Shown here: positions 13,084 through 25,695 of the stretch, one piece after another
Position numbering within the stretch: position 1 is the stretch's first letter
Layout of the letters: each line of letters opens with the position of its first letter
Source of the DNA: Chionis minor
Taxonomy: Eukaryota; Chordata; Aves; Charadriiformes; Chionididae
NCBI GenBank assembly: GCA_013398295.1
Contig: VZSF01008169.1
Coordinates: forward strand, 620,001 to 684,000
Length of the DNA: 64,000 nucleotides
Direction of reading: 5' to 3'
The notes under the pieces: generated by a model
What the model saw: only the letters and a program-made list of their open reading frames with translations
Told to the model about the DNA's origin: nothing
The model's database searches: none
Made by a program: the position numbers and the translations under genes

Positions 13084-14193
13084 TAGGCACGATTATTTCC
13101 CTTCTCACAGGTTGTTAGCATTGTTTATTAGGCCCCTCTTCCAGTTAACAGGAGACAAGACAGAAAAAGGATTTCTGAGAGATTTAATTTTCTCTCCATT
13201 CTTCCAAAGCAGATACATCCACATTAAAAGTGTTAATTTAAAAAAACCCAAAAAACTATCTAATCTAAACCAAATTAACTTTTCCCATGTATTTTACCAA
13301 AGACACCTCTGCTTTTAATTAATTTCAAAGCCGTTTCATAAAATAAGGGACATCTTCTGAATGTCTATTGATATCACCAAAAAAAAAAAAAGGTACCAAC
13401 CGATATTTTAATAGAAACAAATCTTTTGAAGTTTGTTATATCAAAAGTTCCTGAAAAAAATGCCCTGATTCTCGTAATGACAGCAAATGTTTTACACTAC
13501 GTTGTAATCTCATCCATATTTACTGCAACATGATATTGCAGAAGCACCAATATATAATGCTTATAGTTTGTAAAGAGCATTTCTATGCTTTTTCATTATT
13601 TGTCTGAAGAATTGCATCATGACGTGATTATCTACTCAATGACTCAATATTTGTATGATATCATTCATTTAATTTTAACCTAGCTAAAGAGTTAAAACTG
13701 TTCTTCCTAATAGACAAGCTGGAAAGCTGATCACATTTTATGAAAATTAATTGAGCCCACAAACCTGATGGCAGCCTTTTGGCCCCTTTTGCTGTTCCTC
13801 AATTAGGGATTTATTAAACTGCTTGTTATTAAGCTGTTGTAATTTAGAACATTTATAACAACTGTGTGCAGTAACTAAATGTCCTTTACACGAATTAGGT
13901 GAATGTGATGGCAGGTCTAATTTTAGATAGAGAAAAGTTAGAACACTCAAATTTACTTGATATTGGAAATTGGAATGTGGGTAACAGAACAGGGTGATCA
14001 AATCTAGTTTCCCACAGTGAAAGGCATTCCATCACAACGGCTACTTTACCAAGCTATCTAGAACACTCAAGACTCATGCTGTAACTCAGAGACAAGCTGC
14101 GTTTGCTGGTATTCAAAATAAAATCTTACATAGGAATAAGAAAAACACAGCAATTGAAGAGCAAAGGAGGGAGGGAAGAAGGGAAGATACCTG
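13084..14193. other. AT-rich intron between two CR1 tails
   Basis: No exon or repeat is recognised. An A13 run lies near 13379-13391. The 84-aa minus frame at 13747-14001 has no recognisable features. Confidence 0.55.
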
Positions 14194-14333
14194 ATAGATA
14201 TCCTTGGAGATATTAAAAATCCATCTGGACATGGCCCTGGGCAACCTGTTCTAGCTGAGCCTGCTTAAGCAGGGGGCTCGGACAATATGACCTCCAGACG
14301 TCCCTTCCAACCTCAACCACTGTGAGATTCTGA
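14194..14333 (+). mobile_element. CR1 LINE 3'-end fragment, diverged
   Basis: The plus strand reads 'ccttggagatattaaaaatc', 'ctggacatggccctgggcaa', 'agcagggggctcggacaata', 'cgtcccttccaacctcaacc' and then 'gtgagattctgag'. The order matches the last part of CR1 including the end. The A/G-rich stretch just before it (14160-14190) may be an altered junction. Confidence 0.92.
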
Positions 14334-17300
14334 GGTACCAATAAAATTAACAGGAGCTGAAGTTGCTGTTGTAAGCTTATCTTTCCCTATCCCGACTCTT
14401 GGTATGCATAAAATCTTGACTACAGTATTAAAATTCTTTGCACTTAATTTAGAAACTCAATAGCTGCAAAACTCAATAAAGAATGGCAATGAAAAATAAT
14501 ATAGATTGATATATACTATGCACATATACACATGGGTTGCTTGAATTGTCCCATATATCAATATGACTACACCTGGATCTACCAGAAAATCTATGAAGGT
14601 GGCTGTGACCAGCATAAACTTTTATAAAGCTACTACGTTAGAATCCAAAAAGAGGAGTTGAAGATAAAATGCGATGGCATTCACCAGCACGTTCTTCAAA
14701 TGAGTCACAGCCATGAAACTTTAAACCATCTGATTTGCACAACTAATCCCTGGTGTTTTATAGGTCGTACGCTCAAGCAAATTTAGAAGTTTGATACAGC
14801 GCAGGAAAAAAAAAAAAAAAAGAAATCCCTTCACATGTCTGCATTTGTACTATTTCAGACTTAGCTAAAATTTCCCTTTACTAAAGACAGACGTCTTAAC
14901 TTCATCATCATCAGTATTCAAAAATGTCTTGTGCCATTTTAAAGATTGGATGACAAAACAGGGTAGAGAATGTACTGATTAAAATAAAGAATGATCACAG
15001 AAAAAAGCAGAAAAGATAACAACACTAGGTCTGCTTTCTCTTGAGAGTCTTCATAGGTACACACAGACACATACTCTTCCTTTCAAAGAAAGAATATTCT
15101 AAGAATTATAGTCAAATAAAAATTGAAGGGAAATCTGTATACAGTTTATCAGCATACCAGAAATGTAATTATTTTCAGACCAGATCTAGAATTTCATTTT
15201 CATGCAAGAAAATCTCACATAGCTTAAATATTGAAATGTATAGACTGCAAAGCATCTGGAACTATGCTTTATTTCTCAGAAGGAACTCTAAAAATGAGAA
15301 ATTCTAAAAAATACCATTTGCTTCTCTTATTCCCCCCCCCTTTTTTTTTTTAAAAAAAAAATTATATTGTAGATTATCTGAACCAGGATTGCTTTATCCT
15401 TCCATGGCAGTTCAGGATCTTTCCTTTTGGTAATCTAGTGTATGTACTAACTTTCAATTTCCAACAATGCTAATATACAATAATTAAAGGCATTAAAGCT
15501 TTAAAAGGCTTAAAATTAATCTTAAAAAAAAAGAAGCTTACTCATTCTTAAATTGTACGTTTCCAACCTTAGTCTTAAAAAAACCCCAGAAAAATAAAAT
15601 TCATTCTGCTTAATATCCTTCCAAAATTAACCAACTCAAGAGAGATTGTGTTCTGAAATCGAAGATTAATGGATGCATTACCAATAAATCTTTGCGTATC
15701 TTTTGAGTCAAAACTATATAAAATACAAACTGCTGCTCTGTTGTAATCTTTATGTTCTTTGCTTGTTCACTTTTGAATAGCTTATTAATTTTTCCTTTAT
15801 CATGAAAAAAACCTTAATGTCAGGATGAACACATCTCAATATTGAATCACATCTGTAATATAAAAATTTCTGATGCTGTCTTCTTATTGAAGGAAGAACT
15901 TCTCCTTATTTTCCTTTGCACCTTATCTACTAAAATGCTATTGCAAAATTTTAATGATGATTCAAGGTCTCCAAATATTCATTGTGCTATAATTTAAAAG
16001 GCTGACAGGAATCAAAGATACCAGAATTCAAGTGCAATTTCAGGTCAACTCCTTGTTTATTGAGCATTGAATAGTTTTTGATCTGTTTCCTCAGTGAAGT
16101 CATTATACCAATATTCCATCTGACACATCTGTTAAAGATGCTGGTTTTGGAACGTAAATTCTGACTAAAGTGAAAGGTAAGTTACAGCTCTCAAATCAAA
16201 CCAAAATCTTAACAATTTCCCATAATTCTTTCAAACACAATTTGTCACAACTGTGGGTTTTATTTTAAACTCCAAACTGCCTGACAAATTTCAAGATCAA
16301 ATATTTAAGCAATAATTCATCTATTCTTTGGGATAAGTACCTTCAAAGAGATAAGAAGATGACCTTAAATTTTATTCAAAGGAGTTGTAATAAAATTGAA
16401 CAATACACTCCTTAAAAAAACCAAAACCTAATGTGCTATCTTATGAAGTGAGTGATGTTCCTAATTTCATATTTTTACCCTACTCACCTGAGCCTATTTG
16501 CTGCATTTTATGTTACATCTTGAACTGGTACAATCTGATATTCAGCTATGGACTGTGACCAATTATGATTAATCAGTGTTTGCCTTTACATGAACCTCCA
16601 AATTCCAGTCTGTCGTCCGAGTCCTGTAGAGAGAGTCAACTAGTAACCTCACACTGCACTTTAAAGAGGAGAGAGAATAAGCTCTGAATCACCAGATAGG
16701 AGACAGAAAAAAAAAAAGTTTAGCATTGTACATAGGACAAGCTATGACGGAAATGGACTTAGCAAAAATTTGCTAGAGTGTTGAGGAATTCGAGGGTTTT
16801 AGGGTCTATGGTATGAGTGTTTGTTTGGCCACAGCCCTCAGCACTTGTAGTTCATCCATAGTCAAGACTGATTTACTGAGGAATAGAAAATCTCTCAGAA
16901 ACCCTTACTTTGGTGTATTAGACTGTCCTAAAAAAGCTGATTCTCTCAGGGAGTAAATCTTCCACAACATTTGAATTGCAATTGGAGATGTACTATCAGA
17001 GGCAAAGCCTGAGTTCAAAGACGAAGCTGCAGTCTATAATGCAGATCAACAATTAGAAATTGAAAATAAAATTAAAAACTTGAGTCAGAAATTGACTTTT
17101 TGAACCTATGGCTTGTATAATCTCCAAAGCAGCAGCAGCTCTATCAGACTGGAATAACCGGAAACTGCATCAAACTGGCCAAGAGCAGACCTTTTATCCA
17201 TCTGTTTGGGAGTAAAAGTCACATTCAATCGGTCAAGAAACACCTTGTACCTCAGTACTTGTTTCAGATGCAAAATTGCTGGGTTTGTATATTTTTTTCA

Positions 17301-20300
17301 ATTAAAAACCTAAAGGAGCGGCTCACCATTTTATAAAGAATAAAGATAATAGCTACATAAATGTTACAATATTTAACTTGCTGAAAGAGAAATTACACTC
17401 TTATTTTTCAAAGTCTGTTCCAATGCTGCACTTATATGTCATATAACAGAGCTTGGTTTAAAATATAAGTATCCATAAAAAGGTGATATGATAATATCTT
17501 GTGCTAATGGTGCCATTATCAAGCTATAAAATGCTGCCATTATTTTGCCCAACTGTGTGGCTTCATGCCCAAGGCCATTGTTCCAGCTGGGAAGAACAAC
17601 TCACAGTAATAGGGCATATTATGAAATTTCCCTAAATACGTAAGAGGTTTCATAAATGGTGTGCATTTATGCAAGCCATGCTATTATGTAATAAAACAGT
17701 CTTCTGATTTATATCTGAGAGAATGAAATCATGTCAAACCATCCCTTCGCAAGATTCCAAAAAATGAAATATATATTTTGAAGGCTAACTAAAACGGAAA
17801 AAAGTTGATATGGACTTCATCCTTAAATGCCTGCTCATAAAAATGATTTCCCACACAGTCTGCAAGTAAGCCAGCTGTCAGAATTTAGGGTGAAAATCTA
17901 TAGAAAAGTCAGTGGTCCAAAGCTAAAAATTCCTTAAAGCTCACAAGGCAGAGTTTAACGCATATAAAACCAGTGATTATAAACACAGATAAATATGACA
18001 TCTGCAACATTTCTCCTAAATCTTGAATCTTGTTTTACATACACAAACCACAACACACCTCTTACTCTGAGCATTCTTGAGAGTCATTGAGTCCTAACTT
18101 TGTGTCTCTAGTTCAAGAAAAGATGAGCTGAAAAGATTCATAATAGCGTCTTAACACATTCATTATTAACATCTGGCCAGTTACTAGTTTTGTACCTCAA
18201 GCATAATCATTAGCAAAAGTACATTCCTCTTCACACTCACAAATTGAAACTGCAAAGGGAAGAATAATTCTTGGCATAATTCTTGCATAAGAAGCAAATC
18301 TAAATTATGACATCAGTTGCAGATTGACTCAATAGTAAATTACCAAATCCAATTTACTCAGGACCTTGTAATTTAGTTTCAATCTAATTTAATTCAATTT
18401 TAGCTGTGATATATAAATGTTGATTAGTAGACTATTCCATAAGAATACAAAGTACTTAAGTTTCTACTGTTGTACTAACTTAAGTTACTACTGTTTAAGA
18501 TACAGTAGTTTGGGGGTTTTTTGTTCTTTCCAGGACAGAGCTGAGCAGTATTAAGAACCATAAAAAAAAGTGTTAATAAAATTAAATCTGGAACCCATGC
18601 CAATTAACTCTACAGCATAGTTTTTAGCATGCAGAAAGAATATCTTCCTTTGCACACAAACCGAGCTACAAATGTACTCCATACTATATACAACAGGCCA
18701 CACTGACATGGGCTTATCCTTATGAAAGATACAGCTACAGCCACTGCTCTTCAAAAATGCACTATACTAATGTTTGAAATTTTGATTTTTTTTATCATGG
18801 GGCCATAAAACATACTTTCAAACTTAATTAAAATGAAGTATTCAATATATTTTACTTTTATCAAAAGAAAATTTTTAACAAATAACAGAATCCTTCAAAT
18901 GATTACAAAATAGAGACTTTTGAAACAAACTAGACCAGTGGTCCAAAGCCCTAACCAAGTTTTTGTAGCCTGCCTCCTGGGATGATTAAATTGCTTTTTC
19001 AAAAATCTTTTTCATACAATAATGAATAAATAAAAATTACTCTCAGCTCTAACTTTATCTTTTAGAACAATCAACAAATATTCAGATTCATCTTACTTGG
19101 ACGAGTTTTCAGATGCCCACCTTTGGCTGAAAAATGGTTAAAGAATTAAGTTAATTCAAACACTTAATAATGAACCACTGTAATTAGAAAAGAATGAGAG
19201 GAAGAGGGAAAAGCTATTAATCCATAGCTGAGCATCTTTGCTGAATCAAATCAAGAGCAAAAATCCCCTTATTTTCATTATGGTAATATCCTTTAATATG
19301 AATACCTGGCTATTGCAATGGTGTTTGCTGCCTTTATAGTCTGGAGGTCTTGTCATGGAAAGCCTGAACAACTTACGTTCTTCTCTGCTGCTTAGACTTC
19401 AAAAAAATAAGAAAAGCATGGATCTCACAACTACGTATTATCTTGAGAAGCAAAGACAATGGAAACCAAAGACTTCAAAGACCTTAACATATTAAGAAAT
19501 CAATAGGACCTTCTGGATCACAATCCTTTGCTGAATCTCATCACAAACCTTGAGCACACAGGGTTGGAATGTAAGTACATACCCTCAACTGTCTACTCTT
19601 TAGTTTACTCCATACAAAAAAAACTAAACACAAACAAAATTGCTTCAGCCCTGAGCAGTGCTATGCAACGGTCTCTGAAAAAACATGTTGCAGCCTTTGT
19701 CCTGCAATAGCACCAATAGGTACAATGTACATTATACTTCTCCGTAGACTTCAGAACAGTGACCCAGTGACCTCTCACTGACACAATTTTTCATGAATCT
19801 ACAAGTACTAAAACGCACAGCCCAACCTGTACCCGGAGTTTTCATACTTAATCTGCTTGAAAACACCAACACAACACAACGTGCATCTTGGGTGCCAGCC
19901 ACAGCAACTGTAACATTGTGCATTAATAATAATAATGCATATACATAGGTTTAACATCGTGGTATATAACTGGTTTGCTGATTTGTACTGATAACTATTT
20001 ATCGGTATATGCACAAGATGTAACTTCTAGTTTATTCAGAAAAGACGTTTTTAATTGTGACTAACTTTGGTTACTAACCAGTTATTTTCTAAAAACTGTC
20101 TGAAGGAAATGAATGGGAACAACTTAGCTATGTCTATTCAGAAACAGATAACAAGGATTTTTTAAGAAAAATCTCAGAAGCTTGTCACTGAAACCATCCC
20201 CTTGGGAACTCTCGGCAATCAAGCGGGCTCTCCCAGGCTTGCTGCTTGCCAGAGGACCTTCTGGTTATCCAGAGAATGAAAGAGCCCCTTGTTCCTCCCC

Positions 20301-21256
20301 GACCCGTGATCCCAGCCTCCCTCTGGACGGTAAGAATGTACTTGAACTTTGAGATCTTCAGAGAGTTACTCACAGCGACCTTACAGAGTTCTGTGATCTT
20401 TCGCTTTTGAGATCTGCTAACACTAACAAGTGAAAGTACAGCAAAAGAATGCTTTAAAGTACAATACCGACATATGCCAAATTGCCAGCTTTTTTCCCCC
20501 CCACAATATTGCATTTACTGGTCTTTACTTCAGGACTGGTGAGCATCACTAAAAAGTAAGCTATGGGAAGCTGTGTCTAACACATTTTCACAAATAGAAG
20601 TACATTAAAAATCAGGATAAACCCATCAGTAACTGTCATGTGCTATTTACATAGCTGTATTTATGCTAAAGCTATAAAGGGCAATTAAAATATTTAACCT
20701 GGGAATTTGGTTAGAATTTTTATTTTGCAATATTCCCTAAAAATTAAAAACTGCCATGATAACAGATACATGATCAGAAGCTCTGCCTCTGGGATACAAA
20801 ATAATCACAAAATGTATCTACACAAATACACACTGTAAAATTTGAAGGATTTTTTTCAGTTTTTACACTAGGCATATTAAACATCTGATGCTTAAAGATA
20901 TAATTCCTTTTGTTGTTTTGCTTACCGTTTGACAAAGTATTTTGCCCTCAGGCAATGATACATTTGTCTGCAATATATTTGTAGCACTTTGAAAATAGCT
21001 GCTTTACTTGTTGAAATATATTTAAAAAAAAAAAGTGAAGGATCTTAGAAAAGCAGCACAGGTGGAAGGGACATTTACAGAGGCTGTAAAGGGCTTTTTT
21101 CCCCCTCTTACCACTTCATTATTATTGGATAATACAATAAGATAGTTGGATGTTTTAGTGGCAATACGGCAGGACAAAAATCCATGCAGTTCCTCTTACC
21201 ATATTTTTACTGTATTCAAATTATAAGCTGCTCAAATCTTTTTACATATATCAAGG
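14334..21256. other. About 6.9 kb of AT-rich intron, largely unique
   Basis: No exon and no CR1 or LTR was recognised. Simple tracts include A16 at 14806-14821 and a C9-T11-A10 triple tract at 15332-15361. A somewhat GC-richer patch lies at about 20185-20335. The stretch around 17480-17720 has the look of a conserved non-coding element, but that is only an impression. Confidence 0.55.
15332..15361. repeat. Triple homopolymer C9-T11-A10
   Basis: Nine C, then eleven T, then ten A occur without interruption. The T/A half is a perfect palindrome and the C/T half is all pyrimidine. Such tracts are prone to slippage and to sequencing error. Confidence 0.95.
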
Positions 21257-22112
21257 TTTCACAGAGTGGTTGTGGTTGGAAGGGACCTCTGCAATTATCC
21301 AACCTCCCCCGGCTCAAGCAGGGCCACCTAAAGCATGTTGCCCAGGACCATGACCAGACCAGTTCTGAGTATCTCCAAGGTGGGAGACTCCACCCTCCTC
21401 GGGCATCCTGTGCCAGCGCTCAGCCCTCACAATAAAAAACGTGTTTCCCAGCGTTCAGACGGAACCCTCCCGTGTGTCAGTTTGTACCCACTGCCTCTGG
21501 TCCTCTCACTGGTCACCAATGAAAAGAATCCGGCTCCGTCTCTGCACACTCCCTTCAGGTATTTACATACATTGATGAGATCCCCCTGAACTTTCTTCTC
21601 TTCTCCAGGCTGAACAGCCCCAGGTCCCTCAGCCTTCCCTCACTGCAGAGATGCTCCAGTCCCTTCATCATCATAGAGACCCTTTGCTGACTCCCTCCTG
21701 TAGCTCTTGCACTGGAGAGCCCAGAACTGGACAAAGTCCTCCAACGTGGCCTCACCAGTGCTGAGCAGAGGGGAAAGACCACCTCCCTTGACTGCTGGCA
21801 ACACCACCTAATTCAGGCCAGGATACCATTTGCCACCTTTGTCACAAGGGGATGTTGCTGGCTCATGGCCCGCTTGGTGTCCAGCAGAACACCCAGGGCC
21901 TTTTCTTCAAAGCTGCTTTCCAGCTGGGAAGCCTCCCAGCATGTTCTGGTTCCTCCCCAGGTGCAGGACTTCGCACTTCCCTTTGTTGAACTTCACGAGG
22001 TTCCTGTCAGCCCATTTCTCCAGCACAACCCACTGGCACGCGAGTCACACCTCCCAGTTTTGTGTCTACGGCAACCTTGCTGAGGGTACAGTCTGCCCCA
22101 TCATCCAGACCA
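21257..22112 (-). mobile_element. Long CR1 LINE 3' portion (about 856 bp)
   Basis: On the minus strand the element runs from about 22112 to its 3' end at about 21257 (complement 'tttcacagagtggttgtgg', then 'ttggaagggacctctgcaat'). It covers the C-terminal part of the CR1 ORF2 reverse-transcriptase protein and the region before it. Conserved phrases in complement are 'catcatccagac', 'gttgaacttcacgaggttcc', 'aggtgcaggacttcgcactt', 'ctgaacagccccaggtccct' and 'cttcaggtatttacatacat'. Minus-strand frames such as 21555-21782 show the degraded RT-type sequence [14 protein letters not shown], with flanking frameshifts, so it is dead. It is the longest clearly recognisable CR1 in the window. Confidence 0.95.
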
Positions 22113-23196
22113 ACACACTAAACCCCAAACGATTATTCCACAAATGATGATTTCACTAACAAAGTGTACCATATAATGAACAGCATGAGTGGACAGATTT
22201 TAATTTTACTTCAGGAAAAATAGGACTGCAACAATACACAGTTCTGACACTGAAATAATTCTGATTTGTATATGGTAATGAATATGGAAATGTATGGAAA
22301 AAAATTATGTCAAGGAGCATACATATATTATTTTTTATATATGTGTATTTTATATAATACATAAATTTAAAGTAAATGCCATCAGGAAAAGGCACCCACC
22401 AGGCCACATTCAGCTTTTGATATCTGTATCTCCCATTTCTTTTTATGGCTATCACCAACTCCCTGGCGTACTTTTTTTTAGTACAACAGCATAGGCGAGG
22501 GGAAGGTATTAAATAAAAAAAAAAAAAAAAATCGAGAAAATATTTTTGAACAAGTTTACTTGAATATTGATGTAGTACTTGTAAAAAATTAGTTTCAGGC
22601 TTATAGTTAAAATCTGTGTTGTGGAGTAAAGGAAATCTGTTTCTGCTGAAAGAAGGATTAGGAAATTCCTAGTGCAGAAAACTGATGATGCTTTGCAGCA
22701 AATTGTTATTGTTGCATGATGAGGAAAAATAGGTTTAAACCTGAAACTAAGTTTTAATGTCATATGAACCTAATTTTTCTGGCAGTCATGTCTCATACAA
22801 GGTCAGAAAAAATGCATTTTCTGAAAATGCCTCAGAATGTCCTATAAACTTCATAATCCATATAGTTTAGCTTTTCCTAACTGAACAAACACTTCCTATC
22901 TTTTATCCTGAGAGAATAAAAGGATCGGTAATTCCTTATACCATTTTTTCTATTAACTACACTCATTCCTTTAGAAAAGATAATATATCTTGTTTAGCCG
23001 ATCACAAAGCAAAAATGAGGAATTCACGTATAAAGCAATTTGTGAGCAATCAGCATGCAATATTCAGGCTATTCATCATAGCCCCCAACCATAGGAAGAA
23101 TTTGTTTTCATTGAGACATGAATACTGAGTTAATATGGGTTTGAAAAGAAGGTACTGAAGAGACATGAAAATATTAGCCTAAACAAACGAAACGAG
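22113..23196. other. AT-rich spacer between two divergent CR1 copies
   Basis: The spacer contains an A17 tract (22515-22531) and an AT-rich stretch around 22318-22365 with complementary ACATATA/TATATGT arms. No element or exon is recognised. Confidence 0.6.
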
Positions 23197-23757
23197 TGAG
23201 CAGGACTAGGGTAGTGATTGTCCCCCTGTACGTGGCACTGGTGAGGCCCCACCTCAAATCCTGTGTTCAGTTTTGGGTCCCTCACTACAAGAAAGACATT
23301 GAATTGCTGGAGCGTGTCCAAAGAAGGGCAGTGAAGCTGGTGAGGGGTCTGGAGAACAAGTCTTATGAGGAGCGGCTGAGAGACTTGGGATTGTTTAGCC
23401 TGGAGAAAAGGAGGTTGAGGGGAGACCTTATCACCCTCTACAACTCCCTGAAAGGAGGTTGTGGCGAGGTGGGAGTCAATCTCTTCTCCCAAGTAACAAG
23501 CGATAGGACAAGAGGAAATGGCCTCAAGTTGCGCCAGGGGGAGGTTTAGATCAGATATTAGGAAAAATTTCTTCACAGAAAGGGTTATCAGGCATTGGAA
23601 CAGGCTGCCCCGGGAGGTGGTGGAATTGCCATCCCTTGAGGTATTTAAAAGACGGTTATCTGTAGTGCTTAGGGACATGGTTTAGGAGCGGTTTTGGCAG
23701 TGTTAGGTTGATGGCTGGACTTGATCTTAAAGGTCCCTTCCAACCTAGATGATTCTG
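23197..23757 (+). mobile_element. CR1 LINE 3' portion, relatively well preserved (about 561 bp)
   Basis: It starts abruptly (5' truncation) and runs to 'gatggctggacttgatctta', 'ggtcccttccaacctagatg' and the terminal 'attctgtga'. The plus frame from 23196 gives the C-terminal portion of CR1 ORF2, with phrases [49 protein letters not shown] and [16 protein letters not shown]. The frame then hits a stop at 23547-23549. The expected continuation, recognisable as [15 protein letters not shown], lies in another frame at about 23591-23635, so one frameshift in the G-run at about 23535-23540 separates the two. CR1 is a non-LTR retrotransposon and this truncated copy cannot move. Confidence 0.97.
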
Positions 23758-25308
23758 TGAAGGCCTCTTTATAATTCTAAAGCTGAATTGTTTACAAAAA
23801 CTGAACTTAATACATACAGTATTGTTTTTTAAAGCTCACTTAAAAGACTTGAATTACACATTTCTTAAATGAAAGAGCTTCTACACAAATTTAAAGAGGA
23901 TGACTAAAATAACTCTTCAAAAGCTAACGGGGAGAAATGGAATACCAGGAATCCAACGACATTTCAACCAAAGCCTAAACAAAAAAATGCAGTTGCACAG
24001 CTACTACCAATGCCTGCTACCACCATAAAGAGTGACGCTGCTGACATGACAGCCACCACCCAGGACAGCAGGTGGTGAAAGGCATTTTGCATTCCTGACA
24101 CAGAAGACATCCAAGAATGAGGAAATAATTGCCTTTTGTTGTCTGTTTACTCAGTCCACTACAATGAGGTTTTGATTCAGGAACTGTCACTACATTGCAA
24201 TTATTCTTATTAATAGAATAATACTAACAAATGACCATGTTTACCAACCATTGCTTGAGTGAAAGGGGAATTTTAAAAAGAAAATGCATAGAAAGAAGGT
24301 GAGACTATTGATAGAGTGGGAACAGAAAGGCTTCTTTGACAGCAGGAAAACAATAAAGACAGATGTTAGGTTCAGACCACAGACACTGAGATACAGGAAA
24401 AAACGATCCTCCTAGCATGCACACAAACACTGCTTGATTTCTTCAGAAGAGTTTAGCACATGAAAATTATCAGATTAGAAAAAGCAGATATTTAACTACA
24501 AGTTGTATAATGATGCTTAAACCAGAGCAATTACCAATATCGTGTTTGTAGGGACAAGGGACAATTCAAAGGAAAACAAAATAATCAAAAAAGGCTATTT
24601 TTTACACTAAACTGCTACCAACTTCTACCCAGAAGATTAAAGAGACCTTCATTTTGGAAGACGACATGACTGATGAAGACAGAAAATCCTTTTGTTCTTT
24701 CTGCTTCTGAATAATGGAATGCTTCACTGAGGGGAATAATGTGTACAGAAATATGAGATCGTAATATTACAGAAATCTGGAATTAGAACATAGAATTTAA
24801 ATTGGTTAAACTTTGCTTTGAAAGTCTACTTAATGACTATGCGGTGCCAATAGATCATTCAGACTACTTTGCAAGATGGAACTCAATGGCACAAAGATCT
24901 TTACACTTGGAAAATTGGAAAGAAAAATAAAAGTATAGCCCTAATTAGACTTAAAATCCTAAATTCCATTTTTCAATGTACCATCCTCAATTATATAAAA
25001 AAATTACATTATCTCTGTTCTTGAGCTCAGAGAATTTTCGTCCAGTTGAAGGCTCATTACAAGGTATTTTATATGCATTTCATATCAATTATCCTAGGAG
25101 AAAGGATGAAACGGAGCAACAGTTTACACTGTCAGGCAGCAAAACTGTCAACATACATGAAAAACAAAGTAGACATGGACATAAGATAAAGAATGTTTTG
25201 TTTAAAAGTCATATTTGGTAGGAATGTCAGGCCCATTAGCTTATCAAGCACTTTCTTTAAAGCTGCAGTTTTACTAAGCTCAAAAACTTCATTCCACCAT
25301 TACATAGT

Positions 25309-25695
25309 TTAATATTTAAAATTATATTGATTTCTAACACATTTCAATAAAAAATTGCAATCAATCAAGTCATATCCCTTCATATCAATCCTCATAATTC
25401 TTTTTGATACTCCATATCTTTCCTTCACTTCCCTTAGTTTCTTCAGTACAGAAGTAATCTCAGTGTATGAACTGAAGGAGCCTCCACTCCAACTCTCCTC
25501 TTGAAACCTCTTAGCTCTAACCTCAATATGAGTTTTTGTTTCTCTTTGGAGTTCTATCATGCAGTTCTGAATCTCCACCAACAAGGTTCTTATCTTCTCA
25601 GAGCACTGTAATAGCTCAGTACAGCACAACTTTTCAAGACATAATGTCCTCCTGCACTTACAGACTACCAGGTTCTGAAAACAGAGAGACCTGCT
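25309..25695 (-). pseudogene. Unidentified open frame, possible relic of a coiled-coil protein
   Basis: The minus strand is open from a TGA just above 25695 to the stop at about 25309, roughly 129 codons. This is long for such AT-rich DNA and does not lie in a repeat I recognise. From a Leu codon at 25629 it reads CTELLQCSEKIRTLLVEIQN and continues with RETKTHIEVRAKRFQEES and ITSVLKKLREVKERYGVS. That part is rich in charged and hydrophobic residues in a helix-like spacing. The start has no clear ATG, and no poly-A tail, target duplication or convincing splice pair frames it. I do not recognise the family. It could be an old processed pseudogene or chance. Confidence 0.22.

Noticed and set aside
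18930..18965. 'ccagtggtccaaagccc' as a hAT transposon start
   Set aside because: Only about 15 bp resemble a hAT terminus, with no partner end nearby.
23130..23678. 182-codon minus-strand open frame, the longest in the window
   Set aside because: It is antisense to the CR1 at 23197-23757. Such antisense frames are a common by-product of the element's codon structure.
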